A stretch of DNA of 64,000 nucleotides from Quillaja saponaria (GCA_029379385.1 CM055607.1:13268001-13332000); one strand, 5' to 3'; positions 1-12,425 are shown, counted from the stretch's first letter. Translations and numbers: made by a program. Notes: generated from the letters alone by a model not told the origin.

Positions 1-189
1 AATGTGCAAATGCACGTGAGGGAGGGGTATTGTGTAATAGCTTGATATACATAGTTGGGCCTACTATAAAACAGCTTAAGCTTTTACAGTATCAAAGTGA
101 ATACAAAAATGAGCATGTTCTTCAAATTTTTATGATTTTTAACTTTAAAATAGGAAAGACATAATTATTTAATAAAGAAAATGGCAAAC

Positions 190-1066
190 CTGAAGGCAAA
201 TTTCACAGATAGTATCACCCTTCTCATTGCACCATCTTTGTACACATTTCCGATGTGCATACTGCATGCAGAAGTAGAACATCTGATATAACTAGAACCA
301 TCTAAAGCCACATGCAAACACTTGAATGGGAAGTATTATCTTAGGGGAATAATAATTCTAACAATGAAGCTTTGATACACAACCATCCTAATAGATGACG
401 CATATATGAATAAAAACTAAGTATTAGAAACATATTGAACATCTATCAGCTCTTATGACTTAATATTCACTAACTCTTTACAATGAGTTTGAAGGTGCTA
501 ACAGTTCATTAATGTAAGCAACTTTTCACTGTAAGAAGAACTTCTGAAGTTATACGGAAATGGTTTGTAACTTCATAGTCATGTGATGTAGGGAATAACT
601 GCTGGTAGTATTTATTAGGAATTCTATCAAATTATCAAGTGTCACAAGAACTTTGTATGTAAATGAGCAGGCATAAGTAATAAGACTTTAAATAGATGAG
701 TAAGCATAACAGATGAAAGCCATATTAAGATAACTTTTACAGCTACACTTAAATTTCCAAGATTGGGAAGCAATTAACAAAAATCACTGCTGACCTTCAA
801 GCTGCCACAACAAGAACAGGGTGTCTCCATGTTTGCATCGTCATCCTCATCATGGCAGATTCTGCACTGTACCAATTTAGTTGGAGATGAATTCTTTTCC
901 AAATCCATGTTATGTGAAGAAATCAAATCATCTTTGCTTGATGAGGAGGTTGCTTGCTGCAACTGGTTATTTCGCTCAATAACAGCTTCAAGGGTAGATT
1001 CAGTGAGTAGCCGATCTATCAATAGCACGAACTGATCCCCCATCCTTGAAATCACAGAACAATGTC
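190..1066 (-). CDS. RINGv (MARCH-type) E3 ubiquitin ligase, 5' part of gene, runs off left edge
   Basis: Two coding exons are visible. Exon 1 runs from ATG 1043 to 795 (donor GT at 794-793); exon 2 is 261-190 (acceptor AG before 261, donor GT at 189-188). The intron is phase 0. The joined product opens [17 protein letters not shown] and carries a C4HC3 RING variant: C-R-I-C, then C-S-C-C, then after the junction Y-A-H-R-K-C, W-C and C-E-I-C. In this family the domain recruits an E2 and the rest of the protein usually has membrane segments; those exons lie left of the window. The first Met is 1043, since the codons just upstream (1044-1055) lack ATG. Bases 1044-1066 look like 5' UTR after an acceptor at 1068-1067. 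The family is sure; the exact paralogue is not. Confidence 0.87.
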
Positions 1067-2560
1067 CTCAGAAAAGTACAAACAGTACTAAAATCCATTT
1101 TATTGGTACTGCAGCATTAGAATAACAGACCACCTCACCCAATCTTTATTTATATTAGAAAAAGGAACAAGGAAGATTATAAAATAATTAATAATGAAAA
1201 TGCAGAAGGTACTATGTTGTTGGTATTACTTCCAGTACTGTCAAAGCAAATAATAACCAGCAATAGAAAAACAGCTAATAATGAAAATCAGACACCACTC
1301 TTGGCTTCTGAGAATATGTTGGACTACAACAACAATTAAATTCTTGGACATCTAATATTCTAGTAGTGACTAGTCATTGGTCAAAATATCCACTCAAGCA
1401 AAATTCAGTTCTTGCCCAGATCTAAGAACGTTCTATTTCATGTTTAAAACCGGAAAAAGAAATATCAACAACGCAATTTTGTCCTCTTTTGGCAACTACG
1501 GGGAAGGAGGAAAAGCAGCAACGCACCATTGTTTAGAATTTTAGCAATTACTGATAATTCATCGAATCCCAAATCAGCATTGGAAGAAAAAATATAACAC
1601 TCTAAAATAACATCATTTACAGAAGCAAGAATTAGCAGAAAGCCAATAAAAAAAGATGATTGCAGGTCAATGGAGCAATACTACTCAAGCCGTAGAAAAG
1701 CAAAATAGGACCGTAAGGGGAAAAAAGAGAAGGAAATAAGAGAATAATAAAGCTGAAAAACAAAAAAGATAAAGTGCACTAGGGAAAAACAGATCAATGC
1801 GCATGCACCTTTTCGCCAAAACAATGAGCCTAATTGATGTAAAGCCCTAAAAGCTATAATATCATGAAAGAAAAGAGAGCAAGAGTTTTATGATAACAAG
1901 GATGAAAGGTGAAAAGAGAGGAAACCCACTTAGAAATCGCAAAACGAAGGTAAGCAAAGGAGAAAATGCAGAACAATGAAGCTACGTTGAATCATGGAAG
2001 AACCGAAAAGAAAAGACAATGAGATTTATTTCACAAAATGCACCCAAAATCCATACACGAATGTAATGACTCAATCAATAGAGAAAGACTCAGATTAAAT
2101 AGAACAAGAATAGTTAATGTGGAACAGGGATGAACTACTGAACACATTTTGGGTTCGATTTACGAAAATGGTTGACATCTTCTTGTCTTGAAATTGAAAA
2201 AAGAGAAAACTTACAGATAAGGAAATGGGATTTTCTGCAAGAGAAGAAAGCAGCAATCTTTACCTTTTCTTTCTCCTACTGGTCCACCACAAGATGAAGC
2301 AAAAGGTTGTCCTCGTTATCACAATAATCTGATACCCAGTGCAGAAAGAAAGAAACCAACGTATAGGCTTTTATGCAATAGGCTATAGCCTTGAAACAAA
2401 GAGTCCTACGTGTCTGGGTATCAGTGAGAAAAGCAGGACGATTCCGACGCCAACAGCACACATCACCACCATCACCACGCCCGCCACGATTCCTCTGTTT
2501 CCGCTTTTCTCGGTTTTATATTGTAATTCATCTTTCTCGTTCCAAGTCGCGATATTTTAA
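1067..2560 (-). other. Probable 5' UTR intron and leader exon of the RINGv gene
   Basis: On the minus strand an acceptor (TTTTCTGAG, ending 1067) lies just before the start codon, and a strong donor (AAAG/GTAAAG) sits at 2264/2263. This suggests a non-coding leader exon from about 2264 to 2500-2560 and a 1.2-kb leader intron. No convincing coding sequence was seen; the short open frames near 2276-2603 look accidental. The leader start is not determined. Transcript data would settle it. Confidence 0.45.
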
Positions 2561-2599
2561 AATTGACAGGGCCATCTCCATTTCTGTTGTCGTTTTGCT

Positions 2600-5500
2600 T
2601 TAGGATTTGAATTTGTTAGACTGCACCAAATGACGATTTGTCTGAGAAATAAGTCCATATGAAGTGACTATCAATGTGGCTTAGTACATTTTGGCAGATT
2701 GATAATTTTTTTGTTAAAAGTTTTAAAATTTAATTTATTTGAGCCAATTAATTTAATATAAGTCATGAGTTTTTAGGGAATTTTTTTTAATGAAATTGCT
2801 TTATCTTCATATTCTATGAATATCTAATTGTTCAGAATTTTTGATAAAGTGAATTTTAAAAACTTTAAATCTAAATGATTTAGTTCTAAAGTTGTTTAGT
2901 GAGTAAGAAAATAATTATATAAAATTATTAGAAACAAATTAAAATTCAAACTCAACAGGTCTATATTAATATTAGGAATGACAACAGAATAAGTAGTTTG
3001 GAACAAGATTAATGAAACTCATAACTTATCAGCACTCCTATACTCTAAATTCATATCCACTTTTTATCTATTGCGGGTAGAAGGGTGCAATACCCATAAG
3101 GTACCCATACCTTACATGATTCTTACTCGATCATTTACACTTAATTAGGGTTGAATAAGATTGGGTAAAACACTAAACCTACGATTTATTTAGAACAACA
3201 ATACTAAAAAAATCATCTAATCAATCATTTTCATATTCATATGAAATAAAATTATAACTTAATTGAACCTAAAAGTCTTTATTGTTTTTATTTACTTATT
3301 TTTAATAATTTAAAAACAATATACAATAAAGATATCTATAATAGAGCCCTTAATAAGATGGGGTACCCTCCAAATTTTGATTAAAATTTTTATCTTCTTC
3401 ATACTTGTGGCAAGTATAAATTTTATATCCTTAACTGCTTTTTATTAGCTATAAATTGACTATATTTTTATTTTACACAACAAGATGAATAATTGAGTCG
3501 AATATAAATTACCATCTTAGAAGTTTATTACAATTACAGAAAATAAATCAAGGATTGCCCTATCAAGCAGATTTTCCATATCCAAATAAAAGATTAACAA
3601 CTTCTATAATCTATTGAAAATTTGTCTGATAAAGAAAAAAGAAAATAGTATATGTGGATTAGAAGCATTTCGCACGACTGATAACGACTATGCATTTTAG
3701 TTAACCAAAAGAAACCAAATACGGAGGACAAGAAGGGGTCCAATAAAAAAAAATTAAAATATGTACCCATCATTCAAATTAATGATATGACGAGTTTTCT
3801 TCCATTCTCCCAACAACACCACGATGCCATATCAAAGGTTCTTCTCATTATGATGACACATGTGACATGTAAGGACATTGTTATGTAAGGAGGCTCTGCT
3901 TCTAACAAAGAAATGGACCTTACATTAGGTGTCGGTTAAGGATTGTGATATGATTTATCAATTACAGATATTAAATTTATATCAATTTATAAATAAACAC
4001 GAATATTTTAAGTTATATTATGATTTGATTGATTGTCGTTGTTTATAATTAATTATGTTCATTTTGAAAAAGTTTTAAACTTTTATATAATTGAGAGTTG
4101 AAGATTTAAACTCAAAAAGTTTTAATTTAACAATATTTATTGATCCCTATCAAAGGTTTATTATTAATAACTAAAAAATTAGGATATAAATTATTAATTT
4201 GTTTATAACAGAATCTATGTATATATAGTTGTTGGAAATTGGGTTAAACTTCGAGAATGTGGGCCATGGCTACAATGCAGCCCATATAGCTCATGGTCCT
4301 AAACCCACGTAACGTTCACAATTTTTTTTTAAAAATGACCTCGTGCTTTGAAGTTTATAAAGGTAAACAATTAATAACAAATTAACAATGCAAATTAATA
4401 ATATATATATATTTATATTTTTTACTACCCAATTGCATACCAATTATAACTAATTTCTCATTTATCTTTTTATAATTAGACATATTATTCCTACTCACAC
4501 ACTAACTTATATTATCTTTTTAAATAAAATTAAAAAACTTAAATAACAACTTTACGATTACAAAAATAAAATCATTTCAACATGTGCTTATCACGTGCAT
4601 GCATTTGACTAGTTATTATAAAAGTGAGAGAGCAATTATGAACTCCTAATATATGATATACAACTATTTCAATTATTTAAAAAATAAATTTAATAACTAA
4701 ATCTCATCCTATCATTTAATCATTACTATTTATTTTAATTAAAAAAAAAAACTCTATTATCTGCACACACAAGACAATAATTTCTCCATTATTCTACCTA
4801 TAAACCTTTTTTTTTTTATTATTAAAAAATACCACTCACACGCTAACTTCCCTCGTAATTCTTTACACACTAACTACTCTTTTCTCTTTTAAATAGAATT
4901 AAAAAAATCTTAAAATGATAACTTTATACTTTATAGAAAAGTAATTCAGCAATGAAGTGCGTAAGTAAGCAGGTGCATGTATATTTTAATGATGAGGTCT
5001 TACTTTTAATGGGCTATCATCTAAAAATGTGTGATTAATTTTTTTTTTACAATTTTTTGTCCTACTTTATTAATATAAATATTATCTCTCCAATATATAT
5101 ATATATTACAGAAAATAGTACTTTACAAGATTAGTAGATATATTACAATAAATTGTAATTGCATCTAACAATTCCTAATGGATATTAGTCAATAAAGAAC
5201 ATTGAATATATAGTCTTAATAAATCGGCAAATACTCCCTAACGATTGACACGTGAATGTAATTTACTAGAAATTAACAGATACACACCTTACATAGCAAG
5301 GTCGAAGGAGAGAAATAAGATTATGATGCATCAAAAACTCTCTCGATTACTAAGAAATATGTGTGATTTATTATGAAGTGTTTATTTTCTTGTAAATTAC
5401 TAAGTAAACAAATAGAGTTTCTAATTATTTGTAGGAAATTATGTATTCACTCATGCATAAATCAAATTAGTCTTAACAGATTTAATGTGAAGTTTTTATC

Positions 5501-6060
5501 TACAAATAAATAAAATCATAGTCATTGCTAATTTCTTGTTGTATTTATATGTAAATAGTCCAAATCTTTTATTGATTTTTGTAAACTTATTTTACATGTG
5601 AAGTATCATATTTGATGTAATTTATAAGCAAATATTCATTTAATCAGACTTAGCGATAAATAATTCGACTCATTCATATCCAGATCATTATAAATGTTTG
5701 GAATCCATATTATGCAAGGAGACATTGCTTTTGTTAATTCGAATTGAAAGATGATATAAAATCGATCTATTTCCCACATCATATCCATAATTAGCTCATT
5801 CATCATAGTTAAATGCTCCAGTTCCGTATCAAAGTCACAACGATTTAGGTAATATCACAATTTTATTATAGAATATATACTATCCACACAAAATATTAGT
5901 CCTTACGAAATACATAAATTATCAAAAGCATAAAATATTATATATGAGGAAGAATTATTATATTATTATTACTTGACTTCAAAGCAACAACGTGTATCCC
6001 CAAAAAGGCAAAAACAGAAAATGAAAACATTATGGACAGATGTCTCAAAACACACATATA
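2600..6060. other. Intergenic, AT-rich, no gene seen
   Basis: No ORF of note on either strand. At 3060-3110 there is a short run with alternating GGGTA/TACCC words, of the kind found in old plant repeats. At 4430-4930 two similar AT-rich blocks (with CACTCACACRCTAACTT words near 4493 and 4835) look like a degenerate direct repeat, and a CTAGT follows a GTGCATGCAT word near 4600. I could not assign an element type. Confidence 0.5.
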
Positions 6061-6116
6061 TGTGCATCTTGTTTTTAGGATGATCCTTTTGTTCTGAAAT
6101 AAAGAAGAAATTCACA

Positions 6117-6560
6117 TTAAACAAACAAAGATGACACACTCTTAGTTAACTCTATAGCATGAAACAAAACCAAGCCAGTAGAAATTGGGATAGTCAATGT
6201 CAAAAGAGCTAGTATCCCTATTGCCAAACTTGGTCTAACACTCATCAACCCAGTTTGCAACAAACCTACTGCTTCACAAACATCTTCATCATAATGGGCA
6301 AAATATTTTTTCTCCCACTCCATCCAATCAGACGGTGGATCTTCATTCATCATCTTCATCTTCATCTCCTTCAAACGCATCCGTAACACGATCATGTTCT
6401 CGTCCACCAACCTACCTGATCCAAAGTCTCTTCCATTTGCTTCTCTGCTTGCCCTGACCACAGCAAGGCACCTTCTCCTTTTCCGGCTCGGTGACGACGT
6501 TATAGAAATCGCCTGACATGAAAGCTTTGGTAATGAGAAATTAGTTGCTTCCATAACCAT
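6117..6560 (-). CDS. Small plastid-type membrane protein, 147 aa, function unknown
   Basis: Single-exon frame with ATG at 6560 (a second ATG at 6554). Earlier in-frame codons run into a CA/TATA microsatellite and are unlikely to be coding. The first ~40 residues are rich in Ser, Arg and Ala with few acidic residues, as in a chloroplast transit peptide, with a likely cut near VVRAS. The middle is highly charged (DENMIVLRMRLKEMKMKMM) and includes a conserved-looking DWMEWEKKYFAHYDEDV stretch. Near the C-terminus, after SVRPSL, lie one or two hydrophobic segments (about residues 109-134). I recognise the general pattern of an uncharacterised plant plastid protein but no enzyme motif. Plastid location is inference. 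Confidence 0.72.
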   Translation of the reverse strand: MVMEATNFSLPKLSCQAISITSSPSRKRRRCLAVVRASREANGRDFGSGRLVDENMIVLRMRLKEMKMKMMNEDPPSDWMEWEKKYFAHYDEDVCEAVGLLQTGLMSVRPSLAIGILALLTLTIPISTGLVLFHAIELTKSVSSLFV

Positions 6561-6641
6561 TGATGAAGTTGGTAAAAAGCTCAAGCAAACCTTACAAATA
6601 ATTTGTGAAATGCAGTGTAAATGAAAGATACACACACACAT

Positions 6642-7890
6642 ATATGTGTGTACTTAATTATTTGAATTACGTGTGATAGAATATATATATATATAGTAGT
6701 AGTAGTAGTATCTTAGAAATTAAGATTCATTTTATTTAACTAAAACCGTGTGTGTGGACACACCGTGTGAATTCTAACCGGGTAACTGGAGCATTGAGAA
6801 GGACAAAAAAAAGTTTGTCTTAAACCCCACCATGCCATGACCTTTAGTGAAAAGAAACCGAGTGTTCAGATTCATTGGACAAGCAAATAATTACAAGATT
6901 TATAAAAAAATAATCTTTAGTAGGCAATTAATAATTAATTCAGTAATTAGCAGACATCGAATGATTAAGGAGTAGTCACAGTGATAGGCTGATGTGACTT
7001 TTGAAATTGCTTTGAATGATAACTCCGTGTATAATAATTTAAAGTTCAAACAAAGGTGGTTGAAATAATTGCATATACAGACAAAAAATTTTAACCCATT
7101 TTTCTTTCTTACAAACTTGATCTGTTTTATGACGTACTGTTTACAGTCCATTTTGGGGTGAACGAAGGTGGTGGGAATCCCATTATAACCATTAGATCAA
7201 ACAAATTCGGTTGGATGAATAAAATTTGGGAAGACAAAATACTATATTTTTACCCTATCGATCTATATTTCTTTTTATTTCTTATATTTTAATCTTATTT
7301 TATATTAAGTCTTAGAATATGAATTTATTTAATTTAATAAAAAGATATTATTTCTATTAAATTAAATAAAAAAATCTATTAATAAAGTTAATAAAAAAAT
7401 TAAAAAAATATAAAAAAAAATTCAAAATTAGAATTAAAAACTATATTCTATTAATTAAGTTATATTCTATTTAAACCATATTCTATTAACAGTGAATTAA
7501 TATTAATATTTTTTATTTTCCGAACCTCCGTCCATACATGCTTGTGCCTAAGACGATTTTATGGAAATTTCAGGGCCAGATCCTTTGTATGAGATGGTTG
7601 GTTCATATTGAATTCAGACATTTGAATGAGGTTGTTCATTGGATTGCCTTCATCCCTTGGATTCATAACAATTGTCAATATATTCTGCAATAATTGATTT
7701 TGTCAATCAATATAGATGAGGAAGTCTTTGGCATAACGCAGTTTTCAGAATGCTAAGCTGAGAACATAATCAATCAATCAATCAATGAAATATATCAGGC
7801 CAAAGAAGTGAAATACACATAGATTATAGAATTATTGTCATCTAGTTACTAATAAAATAATCAGAAACAAAAATACAAACATTGAAGTTT
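6642..7890. other. Intergenic with simple repeats
   Basis: Contains a TA run followed by AGT repeats (about 6681-6710), a very AT-rich stretch at 7260-7510, and an AATC repeat at about 7768-7786. No gene or recognisable element was seen. The short minus-strand frame at 6900-7151 has no domain signal. Confidence 0.5.
6681..6710. repeat. TA/AGT microsatellite
   Basis: Alternating TA followed directly by five AGT units, upstream of the 147-aa plastid protein gene. Confidence 0.9.
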
Positions 7891-7900
7891 ATCATCTACA

Positions 7901-10900
7901 TCAATCATCATAGGACAAGTGAGGTGCAGCAGTACATCCAAGATCAAAGGGATCTTCAGATCCACAGCAGTGCCAATATTGGAAAACTTTACCAGACTCG
8001 GGTGTGCTCATAGTGCCTCCCGTGTAAACGCTCTCAAACTTCCTCCTAGTTTCTCCTGTGGGGAAGGTTAGAACTTAATTTGAAAATCAAGTTGACATAC
8101 AAATTAGAAACAACATACAAGCAAGGATCTAAAATTTGTTGAGGTACGATTTTGATATGTTTGGAAACGAAAACGATTTGAAAAACAATATAAAAACGAC
8201 ATGAAAACATTAGTTGTTTTAGAAACGCATGAAAATATATAATAAAATACAAATCATAATAATTGTAAGTATCTAACACGATTAATTCCAATATATCATA
8301 TAAGATTAAAACGGAGAAAACGATCCCGCTTCATTTGGAAATGGTGGAGGTGGAAACGATCCCGTTTCATGTGAAAATAGTAGAAATGACCATGTTTCGA
8401 CCAAAACTTAGTTGTATTTCTGTAAGTGAATTTTGCTTCGGTAGTGTGTAAACAAAAATATTTCGCACGTTTCGACACGAAGTTTTGAATCTTGCATACA
8501 AGATGACTATAACATGAACGTCCTCAATGCAATGACAAGTAGAAAATAAAAAACCGTACATATATTCCAAGCAATAATGATCAAGTAGAACTGGCGCTTC
8601 ATTCAGAATTGCTCGCTGGATCTTTCACTACAATGGTTATATGACAAGTGTGTCTTCTCATTGGAAAACCTCGCCCCCTTGCTAGCTTGAGGTTTTAGCT
8701 TTTTTCTGGTAGTATAGTACCTTCCTGACCTCAACTTTGCTAATGACTAAACTTGCTTTTCTCATACCCATATTATGATTAGCATTAATGCTGCAGAAAC
8801 CACCAAGTTAAGAATGGGATAGCATGCTCAATTAGGCATGAGTTCTAATATCATAGTGTCTCCTAGTATGAACGTCCGCGCATGTTACATCTAATTATAA
8901 AAATCTGAATGTGCTATGATGAAGGGTGGGAGAAAAAGCACCTGTATTTCAATATAAATACTGCAAAGAAACTTTCAAGCCCATTTCCCTTCTCTCCCCC
9001 GGCACAAAAGAAAAAGCTTATATCTTATGCAGCCATCAACCACTGAATATATCGTTATTGAACATGATTTGTTAAATTATCCACACTGCTTGTATACTAC
9101 AAACTTCTATGCTAAATTATACTTTTGGTCTTCTAATTTGACCTGGAATTCACTTTAGTCACCTTTCAATTTGTTGTAATTGGATCCTTTTAATTACAAA
9201 ATTACTACACTTGGATCCTTGTCATCACCTGCCGTCCAAATTAACTTTAACAAAGTGATGTTGGAAAATGATATTGCTGATAACAAATGATGTGTTTTTT
9301 GCTCATATGATATACATACAAACAAAGGGCTCATCCGGTGCACGAAGTGCTCCGGCTATTGCGGGGATAGGGGGAGGGTGGGCGCACATGTACGCAGTCT
9401 TCCCTACTTTTGAAAGAGGCATCAACCAACCTAAACAAAGGAACAATTGTGCGCCATCGCCCTCTCATATGATATACATACGATATAAAAATTTTCAGCC
9501 CGGTAACTTAAATTCTAGTTTTTTATATATAAAGAGATCCAATTATAAATGTTTTATAATTAGAGAATCTAATTGTAACAAATTAAAAGGTAGGGGCTAA
9601 AGCTGAATTCTAAATCAAATTACAGGATCAAAATATATTTAGCCAAACTTCCACATTATACGAGACAGTAAGCTGTTACATGTCCCATTGTCAGAAAGTA
9701 GTAAAACCTCCAATAAGCATTTGAGCATATATTGATGTTAAGTTGGCTAAAAAAGTCTAGGGAGATAGAGAAGGGTAAAATATGCTCAGGATACTTGAGA
9801 CACATTTTCCAAATCCTTCTATGCCTCAAACTGTGATTCACTTGATTCGGAGAAATTTTAAGGGAATTATTTACACTATCAGCATCAATTAGCTAGACAC
9901 TATAGTAAATGTGAACTTCCACAGTGCCCTCCACGTTGACAGCTTTGAGTCAAGAACAAATATCATATAGATATGGTTACTCATGATTCTATCAGGCGGG
10001 TTAAGCAGCAATCTCAATAAAATAGAAAGAATATGAGGAACTTTCTATTAAATTCAAGCTCACTTTTTGAACAAATTAAGTGCGCTCAGCATATCAGAAT
10101 AACTTTGTTTGGTTAACAGTGACAGATGAGATTGTGACATAAATCTTACTTATTATCTAGACATGGCTTTCTGAGCTAATAATAAAATAACAAGAGGAAA
10201 GAATAACTATCTTCGTCTTGTTTAGATATGTATCAGTTACAATTAGAAGAACACTCATTACATAGTCCGAAGTTTCTTACAGTACTATATCATAGGTTGT
10301 AGTGACTTCGGAGAGACAAATCTCAACAAAATATTGGATTTTTTTTACTTAAGTATGGTTCATAATCGTAGATTTGTCAAATAAAATAAAATGTAAAAGG
10401 AAAGAGAATAATTCCATAGTCCATATAAACACAATTGCAAAGGTTAGATTTGTATCAAAATTCTACTGCTGCCTCAAAACTTGGATAAATTTTAGGAAGT
10501 TATGGTCACAATCAAGGAATTTCAGTCCTCAAATATGAAAAAAAAATAAAAAAAATGGTTTTCTCATTATGTTAATATATCGAGGATGTACAATGCAAGT
10601 TCCACAATTTGAATGATGATAACAATAGGCCATTTGAGCTGTCAAAAGAAGCCTTATATTCAAGACATTTGAATGTATTCCAATTATGTTATACTCTTTT
10701 CATTGCAGCACCTAAATATTATGTATTGGAATGAACCTGAATATGCCGAATTCATTTTCCCACATATGTAAGCTTAAAGACAAAAAGGAAAAAACAAATA
10801 AATTCCAAGGGAGAATAGCATTTCATATTAGCATGAAAAAAATTATATAAGTATATAGTGATTATCAGAACCAAAAGTTAGAGCAAGAAAACTATGAGCA

Positions 10901-11166
10901 ATTGTGGTACCTCCAAAATGAGCAGTGTGAAACCGACAAGCCCGAGGGTGATTGAGCGTAGGGTCGAATTGGGTTTTGCAGTTCTTGCAAGTCTTGAAGG
11001 TGGAGGTGCTTTTATCATTGCGTTTTGCCGAGCATCGAATTGATGAGAATTTCAGAAAGTCTATGCTAGTCTTCGCCGTGAGAATTCGTTGAAATTGTGG
11101 AGCAAATAGTTGGTTTTGGTGAGACAAAGGCAATTGAGAGAGTGAGTGAGAAAAAGTTAGAGCCAT
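7901..11166 (-). CDS. Plastid-targeted protein with CHORD-like zinc-binding domain, 136 aa, two exons
   Basis: Exon 1 is 11166-10911 (ATG 11166; donor GT at 10910-10909, phase 1) and exon 2 is 8055-7901 (acceptor CACAG before 8055; stop TGA 7903-7901). Joined they give 136 codons in one open frame. Residues 1-46 are Ser/Thr/Gln-rich and resemble a transit peptide ending near SSIRCSA. The mature part has CKNC-TQFDP-N-P-ACRFH in exon 1 and YWHCCGSEDPFDLGC plus H in exon 2. This order (C-x2-C, F-D-P, N, C-x2-H, W-x-C-C, D-F/P-x-L-G-C, H) is that of the CHORD zinc module, but shorter and with a different middle. Intron: 2855 bp with a SINE and a MITE-like element. An acceptor-like CTTTGCAG just before the ATG hints at a leader intron. 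Role unknown; zinc binding and plastid site are inference. Confidence 0.78.
8121..8495. mobile_element. MITE-like element in the CHORD-like gene intron
   Basis: About 375 bp bounded by imperfect inverted ends: GCAAGGATCTAAAA at 8121 and the complement of TTTTGAATCTTGC ending at 8495. The same 6 bases, ATACAA, flank both sides (8115-8120 and 8496-8501), as expected of a target duplication. It has internal repeated AAACGATCCCG words and no coding capacity. Superfamily not assigned; a 6-bp duplication is not diagnostic. Confidence 0.55.
9302..9481 (-). mobile_element. SINE insertion (Au-like), minus orientation, with 18-bp target duplication
   Basis: The body (9320-9463, 144 bp) is flanked by an exact 18-bp direct repeat, CTCATATGATATACATAC, at 9302-9319 and 9464-9481. 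Read on the minus strand it starts with a tRNA-like GGCGATGGCGCAC word (A-box position) and contains GTACGC and a GC-rich segment ending ...CCGGATGAGCCC followed by TTTGTTT. The words CCGGTGCACGAAG and GTACGCAGTCTTCCCTAC on the plus strand match my memory of the 3' part of the Au SINE family. The B box looks degraded. Family name is from memory; the insertion itself is shown by the duplication. Confidence 0.75.
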
Positions 11167-11192
11167 GGCCCTGCAAAGAAAATTAGCTGGCC

Positions 11193-11570
11193 CTAGGGAT
11201 TTCTAAGAGCTGGAGGAAAGAGAAAGAAAGAGATAGAGAGAGAAGTACCCAGCTGAAGTGCAAAAGGTCTTTTACCAGAAGGCCAATCTTTTGTCAAACT
11301 GAAAAGACAAAAATGCCCTTGTCCACTCAACCGCTCTCTCGCTTTCCCTCCTCCATCTCTGCGAATCTGCTCGACTGCAATACCAGAGTTCTGGGAATTC
11401 AGATTGGAGTGAAATTGTGTTAGATAGTTTTTTTTTTTAATATATGGTAATTCAGAGAATTTGATAAAAGAAAGAGAAAGGCATAGAATCAGAGAGGGGA
11501 AAGTAGAGACAATACAAGAGGAAGGAGGAGAGTGTTCATTCAAAATCTGGACTCTTTGGCTACAAGTGGC
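11193..11570 (-). other. Upstream region of the CHORD-like gene
   Basis: Pyrimidine-rich on the minus strand (CTCTCTCTATCTCTTTCTTTC near 11220-11245), typical of a plant leader or core promoter. A frame of 116 codons runs through it but has no domain and no codon pattern suggesting a protein. Confidence 0.35.
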
Positions 11571-11672
11571 TAGATTTGTAAAGACAGAATTAACCTCACT
11601 TAAATCTTTAAAATTATAATTGAGCCCTTAATTAAAATAATACCTATCAATACACTCATGAGGCAACACTCG

Positions 11673-12031
11673 GTAAATTGTTGAGTAAGCTGGACATAGA
11701 CAATTTGGATTGTAGTCCTTCCTGGCTGATGGCATAAACTCCAGCCATTATAGCTTGTGAACCTGTGTGAGAAGTACCACAGGCATTTGTCTACTTCACT
11801 GCTTGTTTTTGATTCTTAATGACAATGATTCCCTTGACGGTCAACTCGAGTCTTTTATACCAAAATTGAGATTTCCAAAACTTGTATTCTCTTGCTAGTA
11901 CTCCCCATGGCAACACTTGTCCTCAAGTGTTATTAGAAATCTAAGTAAATTGTTGAGTAAGGTGAGCATAGACAATTTGGATCGTAGTCTTTCCTGGCTG
12001 ATGGCATAAACTCCAACCATTATAGCTTCGT
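11673..12031. repeat. Diverged direct repeat, about 85-95 bp, two copies
   Basis: Copies at about 11673-11755 and 11948-12031 share TAAATTGTTGAGTAAG, AGACAATTTGGAT, TTCCTGGCTGATGGCATAAA and CCATTATAGCTT. The spacer contains words (CAACACTTGTCCTCAAGTG) seen in intergenic parts of gypsy elements. Probably part of a decayed retrotransposon; type uncertain. Confidence 0.6.
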
Positions 12032-12425
12032 ACAAACAATGCCATATTTGATTTTATTATTGGTCAATTTCTCAAATAATTTTATGTATTCAATATTGTA
12101 ACAAACGTCTCAAATAGCTCATAAAGTAAATCATGAGAACCAAAATCTAGCATGAGTGAACATTAGTCAACCTTGGTAATTGTCTCAAGCGTAGCAACTC
12201 CTTGCTATAAGTGTCATAAGCATTAGTATGACTGTCCAACAAAATTCTAAAACATGATATAATAAGTAAAAAATATTTCGTGTAAGCAATCTTGATCAAA
12301 AAAAATTGTATGGACATATATGATGAAAATCTCGACATAACAAAATGTTAAAATCATTTGAATACATGCTCTAAAATTGTTTCAGAAGTCAACACTTAAA
12401 ATGGAAGAGATATTGCATAGACCGA

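Noticed and set aside
4560..4620. Helitron-like 3' end (GTGCATGCAT...CTAGT)
   Set aside because: No clear hairpin before CTAGT and no matching TC start; the evidence is too thin.
9268..9600. Plus-strand 110-codon frame
   Set aside because: It runs through the SINE and its target duplications, so it is not a gene.
11193..11543. Minus-strand 116-codon frame upstream of the CHORD-like gene
   Set aside because: Pyrimidine-rich leader or promoter sequence; the composition explains the open frame.
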